From Pseudaquabacterium inlustre (GTDB taxonomy: Bacteria > Pseudomonadota > Gammaproteobacteria > Burkholderiales > Burkholderiaceae_C): a stretch of DNA of 64,000 nt. Positions 7,709 to 16,178 of the stretch are shown here, one piece after another. The notes beneath the pieces were generated by a model. That model ran no database searches, was not told the origin of the DNA, and saw nothing but the letters and a program-made list of their open reading frames with translations. The first letter of the stretch is position 1; each line of letters starts with the position of its first letter. The translations under genes were made by a program, and so were the position numbers. The stretch is from contig NZ_JBBUTH010000007.1 of assembly GCF_038066595.1 (NCBI RefSeq), forward strand, positions 558,001 through 622,000. Reading direction: 5' to 3'.

Positions 7709-9940
7709 ATGAAGTTATCCACGACGGCGGCCGCTTGGGCGCTGGCTGCCGCCACGCCACTCGCCGCGCCCAGCCTGGCAGCCGATGGCCAGGCCAGTGA
7801 CGCCGCTCCCGCTCCATCCACGTCAGCCCAGCGCGTGGAGATCCAGGGCGCCGCGCCGGCCGATGCGCGCCAGCTGGAGCTCACCAGCCGCATCGTGGTG
7901 CCGCGCGAGGCCTTGCTGAAGTTCGGCGACCGCTCGCTGCGCGACGCGCTGCGCCGCGTGCCCGGTGTCACGGTGGATGGCGAGCTGCGCCTGCGCGGCC
8001 TGGGCCAGGGCTACACGCAGATCCTGATCGATGGTGACCCGGCGCCGGCCGGCTTCTCGATCGACAGCCTGGACCCCGAGATGATCGAGCGCGTGGAGAT
8101 CCTGCGCGCGCCATCGGCCGAGTACGCCATGCGCGGCATCGCCGGCACGATCCACATCGTGCTGCGCAAGCGCGTCAGCGTCACCCAGCGCAGCCTGAAG
8201 CTGGGGCTGGAGCAGGCATCGGGCCGCGCCAGCCCCTCCGCCAGCCTGCAGTGGCAGCAGCAGGCCGGCGCGCTGCAGGCCCAGCTGTCGGCCAGCGCCA
8301 GCCTGGCGCAACCGGTGGAGACGGCCACCATCACCGACCTTACGCTCGACCCGGCCCAGCAGGTCACCGGGATGCGCCGCACGGCCATGCACTACCGGCA
8401 GCGCAACACCACGCTGAACCTCACGCCGCGCCTGAGCTGGAAGGACGAGCGCCAGACCCTCAGCCTGCAAGCGCTACTGCAACACCAGGACGCCCCGGCG
8501 CACTGGACGATGCGCGAGGACACGCTGCAAGGCGCGCCCAGCGACTACCCGGCCAGCGACTGGCGCAACCGCCGCTACGTGGCGCGCACGCTGCGTGCCG
8601 ACCTGGCCTGGACGCGCCAGCTGGGCGAGGCCGCGCAGCTCGATGCCAAGCTGGGCCTCCATCACAACCGCCGCGACACCGACTTCGACTTCCAGGGCTT
8701 TGCCACGCGGGCCGATGCCGACGCGGGCCACCCGGCACTGGACCGCGCGGTGCACTCCAACGCGGTGGATGACGCCGCGCCGTTCAAGGGCAGCTTCAGC
8801 CTCGACCTGGGCGACACGCACCGCCTGGCCCTGGGCTGGGATGGCGCGCTGCTGCGCCGCAGCGAGCAGCGCCAGCAGCGCGACCGCGATGCCGCCGACG
8901 CGCTGGTCTACAGCCTCGACCAGGCCTACACCGCCACGGTGCGCCAGCTGGCGCTGTTCGCCCAGGACGAGTGGCGCCTGCGGCCCGGCCTGGCGCTGTA
9001 CCTGGGCCTGCGCTGGGAAGGCCTGGACACCGAGGTCACGGGCCTGAGCTTCAGCCCGGTGCGCCAGCGCAGCAGCGTGCCCAGCCCGGTGGCCCAGCTG
9101 GTGTGGAAGCTGCCGGATCGCCCGAAGGAGCAGCTGCGCCTGGCGCTGGCCCGCACCTACAAGGCGCCGGCACCGGCCAGCCTGGTGCCGCGCCGCTACA
9201 CGGTGAACAACGGCAACAGCCCCAGCAACCCCGACCAGCAGGGCAACCCGGCGCTGCGGCCCGAGCTGGCCTGGGGCCTGGACGCGGCCTACGAGGCCAG
9301 CTTCGGCGCGCAGGGCTTCTGGTCGGTCGGCGCGCATCTGCGGCGCATCGACGCCGTGGTGATGCGCCAGCTGTTCCAGGACGGCGCCAGCTGGGTCAGC
9401 ACGCTGATGAACAGCGGCGCCGCCTGGGCCTGGGGCGCCGAGCTGGAATGGAAGGCGCCGCTGCGCCAGCTGCGGCCCGAGGCCCCGGCGCTGAACCTGA
9501 GCGCCAGCCTGGCCTGGAACGCCTCGCGCGTGGACCGACTGCCCGGCCCGCACAACGTGCTGGCGGCACAGCAACCCCTCAGCGCCCACCTGGGCGCCGA
9601 CTGGACCGTCAACCCACGCTGGACGCTGGGTGCCAGCCTGGCCTGGCGCGCCGGCACCCAGGCCACGCTGATGGCCGGCCCGGGTGACACGGGTGTCGCG
9701 GGTGGCCTGTGGGACACGCGCGACTCGGCCAGCGGCACGCTCGATGCCTATGCGCTGTGCCGCATCGACCCGCGCACCCAGCTGCGCCTGGGCGCCGCCA
9801 ACCTGCTGCGCCCCACGCGCCACGAGCGCACGCGCTACCTGCCGGCCAGCGATGCGCCGCCCGGCGCCATCGGCAGCACCCGGCTGTACGACACCGATGG
9901 CTTCGCACGGCTGCGGTTGCAGCTCGAACGCCAGTTGTGA
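7709..9940 (+). CDS. TonB-dependent outer-membrane receptor
   Basis: This is a 743-residue outer-membrane receptor of the TonB-dependent family. A signal peptide (ends near PSLAA, residue 25) is followed by a plug domain with LRDALRRVPGVTVDGELRLR, the QILIDG motif and IERVEILRAPSAEYAMRGIAG, then a long barrel rich in alternating aromatic and polar segments. Family members import siderophores, cobalamin, sugars or peptides at the expense of the proton gradient via TonB-ExbBD. The last residue is Leu (LRLQLERQL) rather than the usual terminal Phe of the barrel-assembly signal. AGGA at 7696-7699 precedes the ATG at 7709; a TTG at 7706 in the same frame is an alternative start. The ligand is unknown. 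Next downstream is a secreted M28 peptidase, compatible with uptake of peptide-derived ligands. Confidence 0.9.
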   Translation: MKLSTTAAAWALAAATPLAAPSLAADGQASDAAPAPSTSAQRVEIQGAAPADARQLELTSRIVVPREALLKFGDRSLRDALRRVPGVTVDGELRLRGLGQGYTQILIDGDPAPAGFSIDSLDPEMIERVEILRAPSAEYAMRGIAGTIHIVLRKRVSVTQRSLKLGLEQASGRASPSASLQWQQQAGALQAQLSASASLAQPVETATITDLTLDPAQQVTGMRRTAMHYRQRNTTLNLTPRLSWKDERQTLSLQALLQHQDAPAHWTMREDTLQGAPSDYPASDWRNRRYVARTLRADLAWTRQLGEAAQLDAKLGLHHNRRDTDFDFQGFATRADADAGHPALDRAVHSNAVDDAAPFKGSFSLDLGDTHRLALGWDGALLRRSEQRQQRDRDAADALVYSLDQAYTATVRQLALFAQDEWRLRPGLALYLGLRWEGLDTEVTGLSFSPVRQRSSVPSPVAQLVWKLPDRPKEQLRLALARTYKAPAPASLVPRRYTVNNGNSPSNPDQQGNPALRPELAWGLDAAYEASFGAQGFWSVGAHLRRIDAVVMRQLFQDGASWVSTLMNSGAAWAWGAELEWKAPLRQLRPEAPALNLSASLAWNASRVDRLPGPHNVLAAQQPLSAHLGADWTVNPRWTLGASLAWRAGTQATLMAGPGDTGVAGGLWDTRDSASGTLDAYALCRIDPRTQLRLGAANLLRPTRHERTRYLPASDAPPGAIGSTRLYDTDGFARLRLQLERQL

Positions 9941-9950
9941 GCGCCCGGTG

Positions 9951-9971
9951 GCCCCTGCGGCGGGCAGGGGC
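9951..9971 (+). terminator. GC-rich hairpin after the TonB receptor gene
   Basis: GCCCCTGC and GCAGGGGC form a perfect 8-bp stem with a five-base loop just after the receptor stop codon. There is no T-run after it, so it is a possible Rho-assisted terminator or mRNA-stabilising hairpin rather than a classical intrinsic terminator. Confidence 0.4.
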
Positions 9972-9998
9972 ATGGCCCGGCCTGTCTAACATCGGGCC

Positions 9999-11528
9999 AT
10001 GCCTGTGCCCTTTCTGCGCCAATTGAAATCGACGGCTTTCGCCGCTTCATCGCACACCTTGACCGCGACGCTGCTGGCCGCTGGCCTGGCCGCGCTGCCG
10101 GCGCAGGCCCAGGCGCCGTTCACGCCCGCGCCCGTTCCGGCGCCACCGCAAGACCCGGCCGTGGCCGCGGTGCTGGCCGCCGTGTCGCCGGCGCGCATCG
10201 AGCAGCGCATCCGCACGCTGGTGGGCTTCGGCACGCGGCACACGGCGTCCGACACGCGATCCGACAGCCGCGGCATCGGCGCCGCGCGGCGCTGGATCGA
10301 GCGCGAGCTGCGCGCCTGCAGCGCCGCCACCGGCGGCCAGCTGCAGGTGGGCACACAGGTGTGGACCGAGCCGGCCGGCCAGCGCCTGGCGGCGCCCACC
10401 GAGCTGGTCAACGTGGTGGCCACGCTGCCCGGCACATCGGCCACCGGCCAGGCGCGCCTGCTGGTCGTCAGCGGCCACTACGACTCGCGCAACAGCGACG
10501 TGATGGACGCCCAGGGCGAGGCGCCCGGCGCCGACGACGACGCCTCGGGCACCGCAGTGGTGATGGAGCTGGCCTGCACGATGGCGGCGCAGCGATTCGA
10601 CGCCACGCTGGTGTTCCTGGCCGTGCCGGGCGAGGAGCAGGGCCTGCTGGGCGCCGCGCACTGGGCGCGCGAAGCCCGGCGCCAGGGCTTGCGCGTGGAA
10701 GGCATGATCACCAACGACATCGTCGGCAGCCCGGTGGGCGATTTCGGCCAGCGCGCGCCCAAGGAGATCCGCCTGTTCGCCGATGGCGTCGATCCGCTGC
10801 TGCGCCTGCTGGTGCAGGCCCAGGCCAACCGGCCCAATGCCATGGATGCGGCCGAGGCTGACCCGGCCGCCGACGTCAACCGCCCCGATGCCGCCACCCG
10901 CGCCGCGCTGCAGGCCATCGCACTGGCCGGCGGCAGCGAGGACCTGCCCACGCTGCAGTTCGGCCGCCACCTGAAGGCCGCCGCCGAGGCGCACCTGCCT
11001 GGCTTCACGGTGAACCTGATCCAGCGCCGCGACCGCTACCTGCGCGGCGGCGACCACCTGCCGTTCCTGGAACGCGGCTACGCCGCCGTGCGCTACACCG
11101 AGCCCTTCGAGAACTTCCGCCACCAGCACCAGAACCTGCGCCGCGAGGGCGATGTGCAGTACGGCGACCTGCCCGAGTTCGTCGACTTCGGCTACGTGGC
11201 CGATGTGGCGCGCGTCAACGCCGCCGGGCTGGCCACGCTGGCGCTGGCGCCGCAACCGCCACGCGAGGTGCGGCTGGAGGCCGGCGAGCTGACCAACGAC
11301 AGCACGCTGCGCTGGGCCGCCAACCCCGAGCCGGCCGCGCAACTGGCCGGCTACCGCGTGGTGTGGCGCCGCACCGATGCCGCGGTGTGGCAGCACGCCC
11401 TCGACGTGGGGCCAGCGGTGACGCGCGTCACCGTGCCGGTCAGCAAGGACAACGTGGTGTTCGGCGTGCAGGCCGTCTCGGCGCGCGGCCACGCCAGCCT
11501 GGCGAGCTTTCCGCTGCCGGCGCGGTGA
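9999..11528 (+). CDS. Secreted M28-family metallopeptidase
   Basis: The 509-residue protein is an M28 (aminopeptidase-like) zinc peptidase with an N-terminal signal peptide ending around LPAQAQA (residue 39). All expected metal-site residues are visible: His160 in SGHYDS, the aspartate of GADDDASG (Asp179-181), the catalytic glutamate pair in PGEEQGL (Glu212-213), Asp240 in TNDIVG and His353 in GGDHLPF. The C-terminal 90 residues resemble a fibronectin-III-like beta domain (RWAANPEPAAQLAGYRVVWR). It should trim N-terminal amino acids from peptides in the periplasm or outside the cell. It follows a TonB receptor, and its TGA overlaps the GTG start of the MFS gene, suggesting a digest-and-import module (inference). 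Confidence 0.9.
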   Translation: MPVPFLRQLKSTAFAASSHTLTATLLAAGLAALPAQAQAPFTPAPVPAPPQDPAVAAVLAAVSPARIEQRIRTLVGFGTRHTASDTRSDSRGIGAARRWIERELRACSAATGGQLQVGTQVWTEPAGQRLAAPTELVNVVATLPGTSATGQARLLVVSGHYDSRNSDVMDAQGEAPGADDDASGTAVVMELACTMAAQRFDATLVFLAVPGEEQGLLGAAHWAREARRQGLRVEGMITNDIVGSPVGDFGQRAPKEIRLFADGVDPLLRLLVQAQANRPNAMDAAEADPAADVNRPDAATRAALQAIALAGGSEDLPTLQFGRHLKAAAEAHLPGFTVNLIQRRDRYLRGGDHLPFLERGYAAVRYTEPFENFRHQHQNLRREGDVQYGDLPEFVDFGYVADVARVNAAGLATLALAPQPPREVRLEAGELTNDSTLRWAANPEPAAQLAGYRVVWRRTDAAVWQHALDVGPAVTRVTVPVSKDNVVFGVQAVSARGHASLASFPLPAR

Positions 11529-12709
11529 GCGCGGTGAACGACGCGGACCGCGGCGCGGCACAACGCGCCGCGACCGCCACCCGCGCCGCCTTCTGGATCG
11601 CCGGCTTCGGCGTGGCCGGCTGGGCGCCGCTGATCCCCTTTGCCCGCCAGCGCCTGCAGGTGGGCGAGGCCACGCTGGGCCTGCTGCTGCTGTGCCTGGG
11701 CATCGGCTCGGTGGCGGCCATGCTGCGCACCGGCCCGCTGTGCGCCCGCCACGGCTGCCGGCCGGTGGTGCTGGGCGGCGCACTCGGCATGCTGCTGGTG
11801 CTGCCGCTGCTGGCCTGGACCGGCACCGGCCTTGCGCTGGGCCTGGCGCTGCTGGCCTTCGGCGCCGCGCTGGGCTCGCTGGACGTGGCGATGAACGTGC
11901 ACGCCGTGGCCGTGGAACGCGCCGCTGGCCGGCCGCAGATGTCGGGCTTCCATGCGCTGTTCAGCCTGGGCGGCTTTGCCGGCGCGGCGGCCATGACCGC
12001 GCTGCTCGACCACGGCCTGGCGCCGCTGCCCGCCGCCGGGGCCTGCGCGCTGGCGCTGCTGCTGCCGCTGTGGCTGGCCGCCCGCGGCCTGCTGCCCGAC
12101 GCCGGGCGTGAGCCGGCGGCGGGTACGGCGGGGGCGGCACCCGATGCCGGCAGCGGCCACACCCTGGCCTGGCCGCGCGGCCCGGTGCGCCTGCTGGCCG
12201 CGCTGGCGGCCGCATGCTTTCTGGTGGAGGGCGCGCTGCTCGACTGGGGCGCGCTGCTGCTGGTCGACCGCGCGCTGCTGCCCGAGGCGCGCGCCGGTCT
12301 GGGCTTCGTGCTGTTTTCGGTGGCCATGACCGCTGGCCGGCTGACCGGCGACGCGCTGGTGGCGCGCTGGGGCGAGCGCGCCGTGCTGCGCACCGGCGGC
12401 CTGCTGGCCCTGGCCGGCTTCGGCCTGCTGGCGGCGCCCGGCGTGGTGCTGGCGCTGGGCGGCTTCGCGCTGATCGGCCTGGGTGCGGCCAACGTGGTGC
12501 CGGTGCTGTTCCGCCGCGCCGGGGCACAGACGGTGATGCCGCCGGCCCTGGCCGTCTCGGCGCTCACCACCATCGGCTATGCCGGCTACCTCAGCGGCCC
12601 GGCGCTGGTGGGCCTGGTCAGCCAGCAGATCGGCCTGCCGGCGGTGTTCTGGGGCCTGGCCGCGCTGATGGGCCTGGTGCCGCTGACGGCGCGGCGCGTG
12701 GCGCGCTGA
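11525..12709 (+). CDS. MFS transporter, YbjJ-like
   Basis: This is a major facilitator superfamily protein of about 394 residues with 12 predicted hydrophobic segments. The first starts at FWIAGFGVAGWAPLIPFARQ, and the segment LDVAMNVHAVAVE followed by SGFHALFSLGGFAGAA resembles E. coli YbjJ and related carriers. I placed the start at the GTG at 11525 because it overlaps the peptidase stop (GTGA), typical of translational coupling; a GTG at 11534 in the same frame is also possible. The substrate is unknown. Coupling to a secreted peptidase suggests import of amino acids or small peptides, though YbjJ-type proteins have no firmly established substrate. Confidence 0.85.
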   Translation: MSAVNDADRGAAQRAATATRAAFWIAGFGVAGWAPLIPFARQRLQVGEATLGLLLLCLGIGSVAAMLRTGPLCARHGCRPVVLGGALGMLLVLPLLAWTGTGLALGLALLAFGAALGSLDVAMNVHAVAVERAAGRPQMSGFHALFSLGGFAGAAAMTALLDHGLAPLPAAGACALALLLPLWLAARGLLPDAGREPAAGTAGAAPDAGSGHTLAWPRGPVRLLAALAAACFLVEGALLDWGALLLVDRALLPEARAGLGFVLFSVAMTAGRLTGDALVARWGERAVLRTGGLLALAGFGLLAAPGVVLALGGFALIGLGAANVVPVLFRRAGAQTVMPPALAVSALTTIGYAGYLSGPALVGLVSQQIGLPAVFWGLAALMGLVPLTARRVAR

Positions 12710-12733
12710 CCCGCTGCGCCACCGGGCACGCGC

Positions 12734-13348
12734 TCACACGCGCAGGCCCTGGCCCAGGTTGGCCAGCGTGGCCCAGGCCAGATCGCCCAGCCACAGCAGC
12801 ATGGCGATGGCGCCGCCGCCGCTGGCCGCCGACAGCAGCAGTGCCAGGCCGTCGCGGGCCATCCAGCCCAGCGCCAGCAACACCAGGCTCAGGCCCGGCA
12901 GCACATTGCCCAGCGGCAGGGGCAGAAAGATGATCAGCGCCATCAGCGCGATCCAGGCGGCCCAGAACAGCGCCGTGGCCGGATGCGCCAGCAGGCTGAG
13001 CCGCGCGCGGAACCAGCGCTGACGCAACGCATGCACCGCCTGCAGTGCGCGCAGCACGCGGCGCGACCACACCGGCCCGAGGCGGAAGCCGCCCAGCCGC
13101 CGCGGCAGCGCCGGGGGTGGCGCGCCGCGCGCCCAGCCCAGCGCCAGCAGCGCGATGGCGCCGCTGAGCAGCGTGCCCACGCCAGCCACCGGCAGCACGC
13201 ACAGCAGGGCCAGCACCAGCAGCAGCATCGGGCTGCTGGCCGGCCCCTGGTGCTGCAGCAGTTCGTCCAGCGTCAGGTCGGGGGGCTCACCAGCGCCCGG
13301 CGCGTGCGGGGTGGACAGGGGGCGCGGTGGGTCGTCGGCAGGGTTCAT
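12734..13348 (-). CDS. ExoD-family exopolysaccharide synthesis protein
   Basis: This membrane protein of about 204 residues resembles ExoD, named from rhizobial mutants with altered exopolysaccharide. After a hydrophilic, Pro-rich N-terminus comes LTLDELLQHQGPASSPMLLLVLALLCVLP, then several strongly hydrophobic segments, including WAAWIALMALIIFLPLPLGN, as in the family. The biochemical function of ExoD proteins is unknown. The ATG at 13348 begins just before the conserved domain; a second ATG at 13375 lies in frame, and neither has a clear Shine-Dalgarno sequence. It converges with the MFS gene on its other side and diverges from the TerB-like gene. Confidence 0.78.
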   Translation of the reverse strand: MNPADDPPRPLSTPHAPGAGEPPDLTLDELLQHQGPASSPMLLLVLALLCVLPVAGVGTLLSGAIALLALGWARGAPPPALPRRLGGFRLGPVWSRRVLRALQAVHALRQRWFRARLSLLAHPATALFWAAWIALMALIIFLPLPLGNVLPGLSLVLLALGWMARDGLALLLSAASGGGAIAMLLWLGDLAWATLANLGQGLRV

Positions 13349-13536
13349 CGGCAAGGGCTCAGGCAAGCCCCGCATTGAAGCTGCAAATCGGTGCCGGATG
13401 CTTCGGTTCCTTCGAAGCCTGGATGCGGGCCGGCCTGCTTGCGACCGCGGCCCTGCGGCCCGAGATTTCGCCCCACGCCAGGCCGCATCCCGCAGCCCGG
13501 CGCTTGTGCCACCCGATGTCCAAGGAGGACTTCCCG

Positions 13537-13998
13537 ATGCGCTCGCTTCCCCGCAACAGCCCCGAGGCCGCCGGCCGCTTGCTGGCCCTGGTGGTGATGG
13601 CCGATGGCCATGTGTGCCGTTCCGAGCTGGAGGGCCTGCAGGCCCAGCAGGCCGAGCGGCGTCTGGGCCTGGCGCCCGGCGCGCTGGCCCAGCTGCTGCA
13701 CCAGCTGTGCGACGACCTGCTGGCCGCCGCCCCCTCCGCGGCCGGCCTGGCGCAGGCGCTGGACGACGACACCGTGCTGGCCCTGCTGGACGAGGTGGAC
13801 GACCCCGCGCTGCAGCGCCAGGTGTTCGAGCTGGCCATGGCCGCCACCCGCGCCGATGGCCACGCGGCCGAGGGCGAGTTGTCGCTGCTGGGCTCGATGA
13901 TCGTGCGCTGGGGCCTGTTCGATGCTGGCGAGGTGCAGCCGGTGACGCAGGCCCTGGCACGCAGCGGCGGCGCGGCGGTGCTGCAGGCCGCGGCCTGA
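13537..13998 (+). CDS. TerB-like protein (tellurite-resistance-family domain)
   Basis: A soluble all-helical protein of about 153 residues with the TerB-type repeat signature: an Ala-Asp-Gly-His-x4-Glu motif occurs twice, as VVMADGHVCRSELEGL near residue 20 and AATRADGHAAEGELSLL near residue 110. The aspartates and glutamates are the proposed metal-binding residues of TerB-like domains. The start is set by a strong Shine-Dalgarno AAGGAGG at 13522-13528, eight bases before the ATG at 13537; an upstream in-frame ATG at 13516 would place this sequence inside the gene. Function is unknown. TerB-like proteins occur in stress and membrane-surveillance modules, and a TerC-family protein lies 1.1 kb downstream, although the NhaR-type gene between them is on the other strand. 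Confidence 0.72.
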   Translation: MRSLPRNSPEAAGRLLALVVMADGHVCRSELEGLQAQQAERRLGLAPGALAQLLHQLCDDLLAAAPSAAGLAQALDDDTVLALLDEVDDPALQRQVFELAMAATRADGHAAEGELSLLGSMIVRWGLFDAGEVQPVTQALARSGGAAVLQAAA

Positions 13999-14000
13999 GT

Positions 14001-14078
14001 GGGACACCCGGTCGCCGGGTACGGCGCCCACCCGCCGGGCGGGTGCTCAGGCGGCTTGGGGCGGCCCGGCGCTCACCT
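14001..14078. repeat. GC-rich intergenic repeat, copy 1
   Basis: The gap after the TerB-like gene contains cacccgg, then a stem formed by CACCCGCC and GGCGGGTG around 14029-14045, then a stretch ending ggcggcccggcgct. A sequence alike in order and spacing occurs at 22911-22985. By hand alignment about three quarters of positions match with one short gap. It may be a dispersed intergenic element or a terminator-like structure at gene ends. Confidence 0.4.
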
Positions 14079-14096
14079 GAGCACGACCGCCCCATT

Positions 14097-14990
14097 TCAG
14101 CCGCCCGCCGCCCGCGCCGCCTGCATCACCCGCTGCACCAGCGGGTGGTGCTGGCTGCGCCGGGTGCGGATGGCATGCACCTCGTCCAGCACCTCGGGCG
14201 TCTCGCCCAGCAGCTTCAGGCCGCGGGTGATGGCCACATCGTCGGCGCCCGCGGCGCTGAGCGGAAACACGCCCAGCCCGCGCGCCGCGAACAGCGACAG
14301 CAGCGCGCTGTCCTCGAACTCGCCCACCACGCGCGGCGCCAGACCCTGCGCGTCGAACCACTGCTCCAGCCGCGGCCGCAGCGGTGAATGCGCCGTGGGC
14401 AGCAGCACCGGCAGCTCGTTCAGGCATTGCGGAAAGCGCGCCACCTCGGCCGCGCGCACCAGGCCGGCCGGGCCGTGCCACTGCACCGGCGCGGCCAGCA
14501 GGCGCTCGCTGGCCAGGCGCAGGTTGGGGTTGGACGGCGCCGGCTGGCCGGCCAGCACCAGATCCAGCTGGTGCATCGCCAGTTCGGCCAGCAGCTGGCC
14601 CTGCTCGCCCTCGTGGCACACCAGGCGCAGCTGGGGTTCATCGAGCACCGGCGCCAGCAGCGCGTGCGCGGCCTGCTTGGAAATGCCGTCCACCAGGCCC
14701 ACGGCCAGGCGCTGCACCGGCTGCGTGGCGGCCTCGCGCACATGCTCGCCAATGCTCTGGCCGATCTGGAAGATCTCGTCGGCCTTGGCGAACGCAGCCT
14801 GGCCGGCCTCGGTGAGCGCCACGCCGCGCCCGGCCGGCTTGAGCAGCTGGTGGCCCAGCGACTTCTCCAGCTCGCGCACCTGGGCGCTGATGGTCTGCAC
14901 GGCCATGTCCAGGCGCTCGGCGGCGCGGGTGAAGCCGCCTTCCTTGCAGACCAGCCAGAAATAGTAGAGGTGGCGGTAGTTCAGGTTCAT
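14097..14990 (-). CDS. nhaR: LysR-family regulator, NhaR type
   Basis: This LysR-type regulator of about 297 residues begins MNLNYRHLYYFWLVCKEGGF, the characteristic N-terminus of NhaR, with the recognition helix in AAERLDMAVQTISAQVRELE. In E. coli NhaR activates nhaA (Na+/H+ antiporter) in response to sodium and also pgaABCD and osmC. No nhaA is visible here; the divergent neighbour is a TerC-family membrane protein only 128 bases away, which is the most likely local target (inference). The ATG at 14990 coincides with the conserved family start. The Shine-Dalgarno is weak. The gene converges with the TerB-like gene. Confidence 0.85.
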   Translation of the reverse strand: MNLNYRHLYYFWLVCKEGGFTRAAERLDMAVQTISAQVRELEKSLGHQLLKPAGRGVALTEAGQAAFAKADEIFQIGQSIGEHVREAATQPVQRLAVGLVDGISKQAAHALLAPVLDEPQLRLVCHEGEQGQLLAELAMHQLDLVLAGQPAPSNPNLRLASERLLAAPVQWHGPAGLVRAAEVARFPQCLNELPVLLPTAHSPLRPRLEQWFDAQGLAPRVVGEFEDSALLSLFAARGLGVFPLSAAGADDVAITRGLKLLGETPEVLDEVHAIRTRRSQHHPLVQRVMQAARAAGG

Positions 14991-15118
14991 CGGGGCGTGG
15001 CCATCGGTGTGGGCATGCGCTGTGGATCTTCGCTTTTTCCGAAGGTTCCGCCAGATCCTGTCGAAACAACGATGCACCAAGCTTGCCCAGAATCGCGCCA
15101 TTCGAAAGGACCTGACCC

Positions 15119-16105
15119 ATGGACACGATCGCACCCACCTGGTTGTGGATCTTCTTTGTCGCCACCGTGCTGGTGGCGCTGTTCGTCGACTTCGTCGTGC
15201 TGCGCAAGCAGGGCGCGCACGAGGTCTCGGTGCGCGAGGCCGTGCGCTGGTCGGTGGTGTGGGTGGCCGCCAGCTTCGCGTTCAACGGCCTGTTCTGGTG
15301 GGCGGTGGCGCAGGACCACGGCCAGGCCGTGGCCAACACCAAGGCACTCGAGTTCCTGACCGGCTACCTGATCGAGAAGAGCCTGGCGGTCGACAACATC
15401 TTCGTCTTCCTGATGATCTTCACCTACTTCGCGGTGCCGCCGGCGTACCAGAAGCGGGTGCTGATGATCGGCATCGTCGGCGCCATCGTGCTGCGCAGCC
15501 TGATGATCCTGGCCGGCTCGTGGCTGATCACGCAGTTCCACTGGGTGCTGTACGTGTTCGGCGCCTTCCTGCTGATCACCGGCATCAAGATGTGGTGGGC
15601 CGCCGGCAAGGAGGCCAACCTGGACGACAACCCGGCGCTCAAGCTGCTCAAGCGCGTGATGCCGGTCAGCCGCGGCTTCGACGGTGAGAAGTTCTGGACG
15701 GTGGAAAACGGCACGCGCATCGCCACGCCGCTGCTGCTGGTGGTGGCGCTGGTGGGCATCACCGACGTGATCTTCGCGGTGGACTCGATCCCGGCGATCT
15801 TCGCGATCACCACCGACCCGTTCATCGTGCTCACGTCCAACATCTTCGCCATCCTGGGCCTGCGCGCGATGTACTTCCTGCTGCAAGCGGTGGCGGCCAA
15901 GTTCCACCTGCTGAGCTACGGCCTGGCGGTGATCCTGGCCTTCATCGGCACCAAGATGATGCTGATCGACCTGGTGAAGATCCCGGTGCTGGCCTCGCTG
16001 GGCGTGGTGGTGGGCATCCTGGCGGTGACGATGTGGCTGTCGGTGCGCACGGCGCCGAAGATCTCGACCGCTCCGTCCCTGCCGGCGCCGGACGTTCCAC
16101 GCTGA
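15119..16105 (+). CDS. TerC/Alx-family integral membrane protein
   Basis: This is a 328-residue polytopic inner-membrane protein of the TerC family, most like E. coli Alx. Typical blocks are FLTGYLIEKSLAVDNIFVFL, with acidic and Asn residues inside a membrane helix, and VALVGITDVIFAVDSIPAIF, its counterpart in the second half. Members studied recently handle manganese, often exporting Mn2+ to metallate secreted proteins; the tellurite link in the name is historical. AAGGA at 15106-15110 precedes the ATG by eight bases. The 128-base leader region shared with nhaR seems too short for a full yybP-ykoY manganese riboswitch, and I saw no such fold. An intrinsic terminator follows at 16130. Confidence 0.92.
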   Translation: MDTIAPTWLWIFFVATVLVALFVDFVVLRKQGAHEVSVREAVRWSVVWVAASFAFNGLFWWAVAQDHGQAVANTKALEFLTGYLIEKSLAVDNIFVFLMIFTYFAVPPAYQKRVLMIGIVGAIVLRSLMILAGSWLITQFHWVLYVFGAFLLITGIKMWWAAGKEANLDDNPALKLLKRVMPVSRGFDGEKFWTVENGTRIATPLLLVVALVGITDVIFAVDSIPAIFAITTDPFIVLTSNIFAILGLRAMYFLLQAVAAKFHLLSYGLAVILAFIGTKMMLIDLVKIPVLASLGVVVGILAVTMWLSVRTAPKISTAPSLPAPDVPR

Positions 16106-16129
16106 TCACGCTGCGACGCTGACATGACA

Positions 16130-16152
16130 AAGGGCCGGCAATGCCGGCCCTT
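16130..16152 (+). terminator. Intrinsic terminator between terC-family gene and fahA
   Basis: AAGGGCCGGC and GCCGGCCCTT form a perfect 10-bp stem with a three-base AAT loop, followed by a T-rich stretch (gttctt). It lies 24 bases after the TerC-family stop and 26 bases before the end of the converging fumarylacetoacetase gene. The A residues at the other foot could let it serve both strands. Confidence 0.8.
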
Positions 16153-16178
16153 GTTCTTCGGCGGATCGTCGGTGCTCT

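Noticed and set aside
14991..15118. A yybP-ykoY type manganese riboswitch upstream of the TerC-family gene
   Set aside because: The divergent gap is only 128 bases and no conserved riboswitch core could be found by eye.
13537..16105. A tellurite-resistance operon
   Set aside because: TerB-like and TerC-family names are historical. The genes are separated by an oppositely oriented regulator and terA, terD, terE and terZ are absent.
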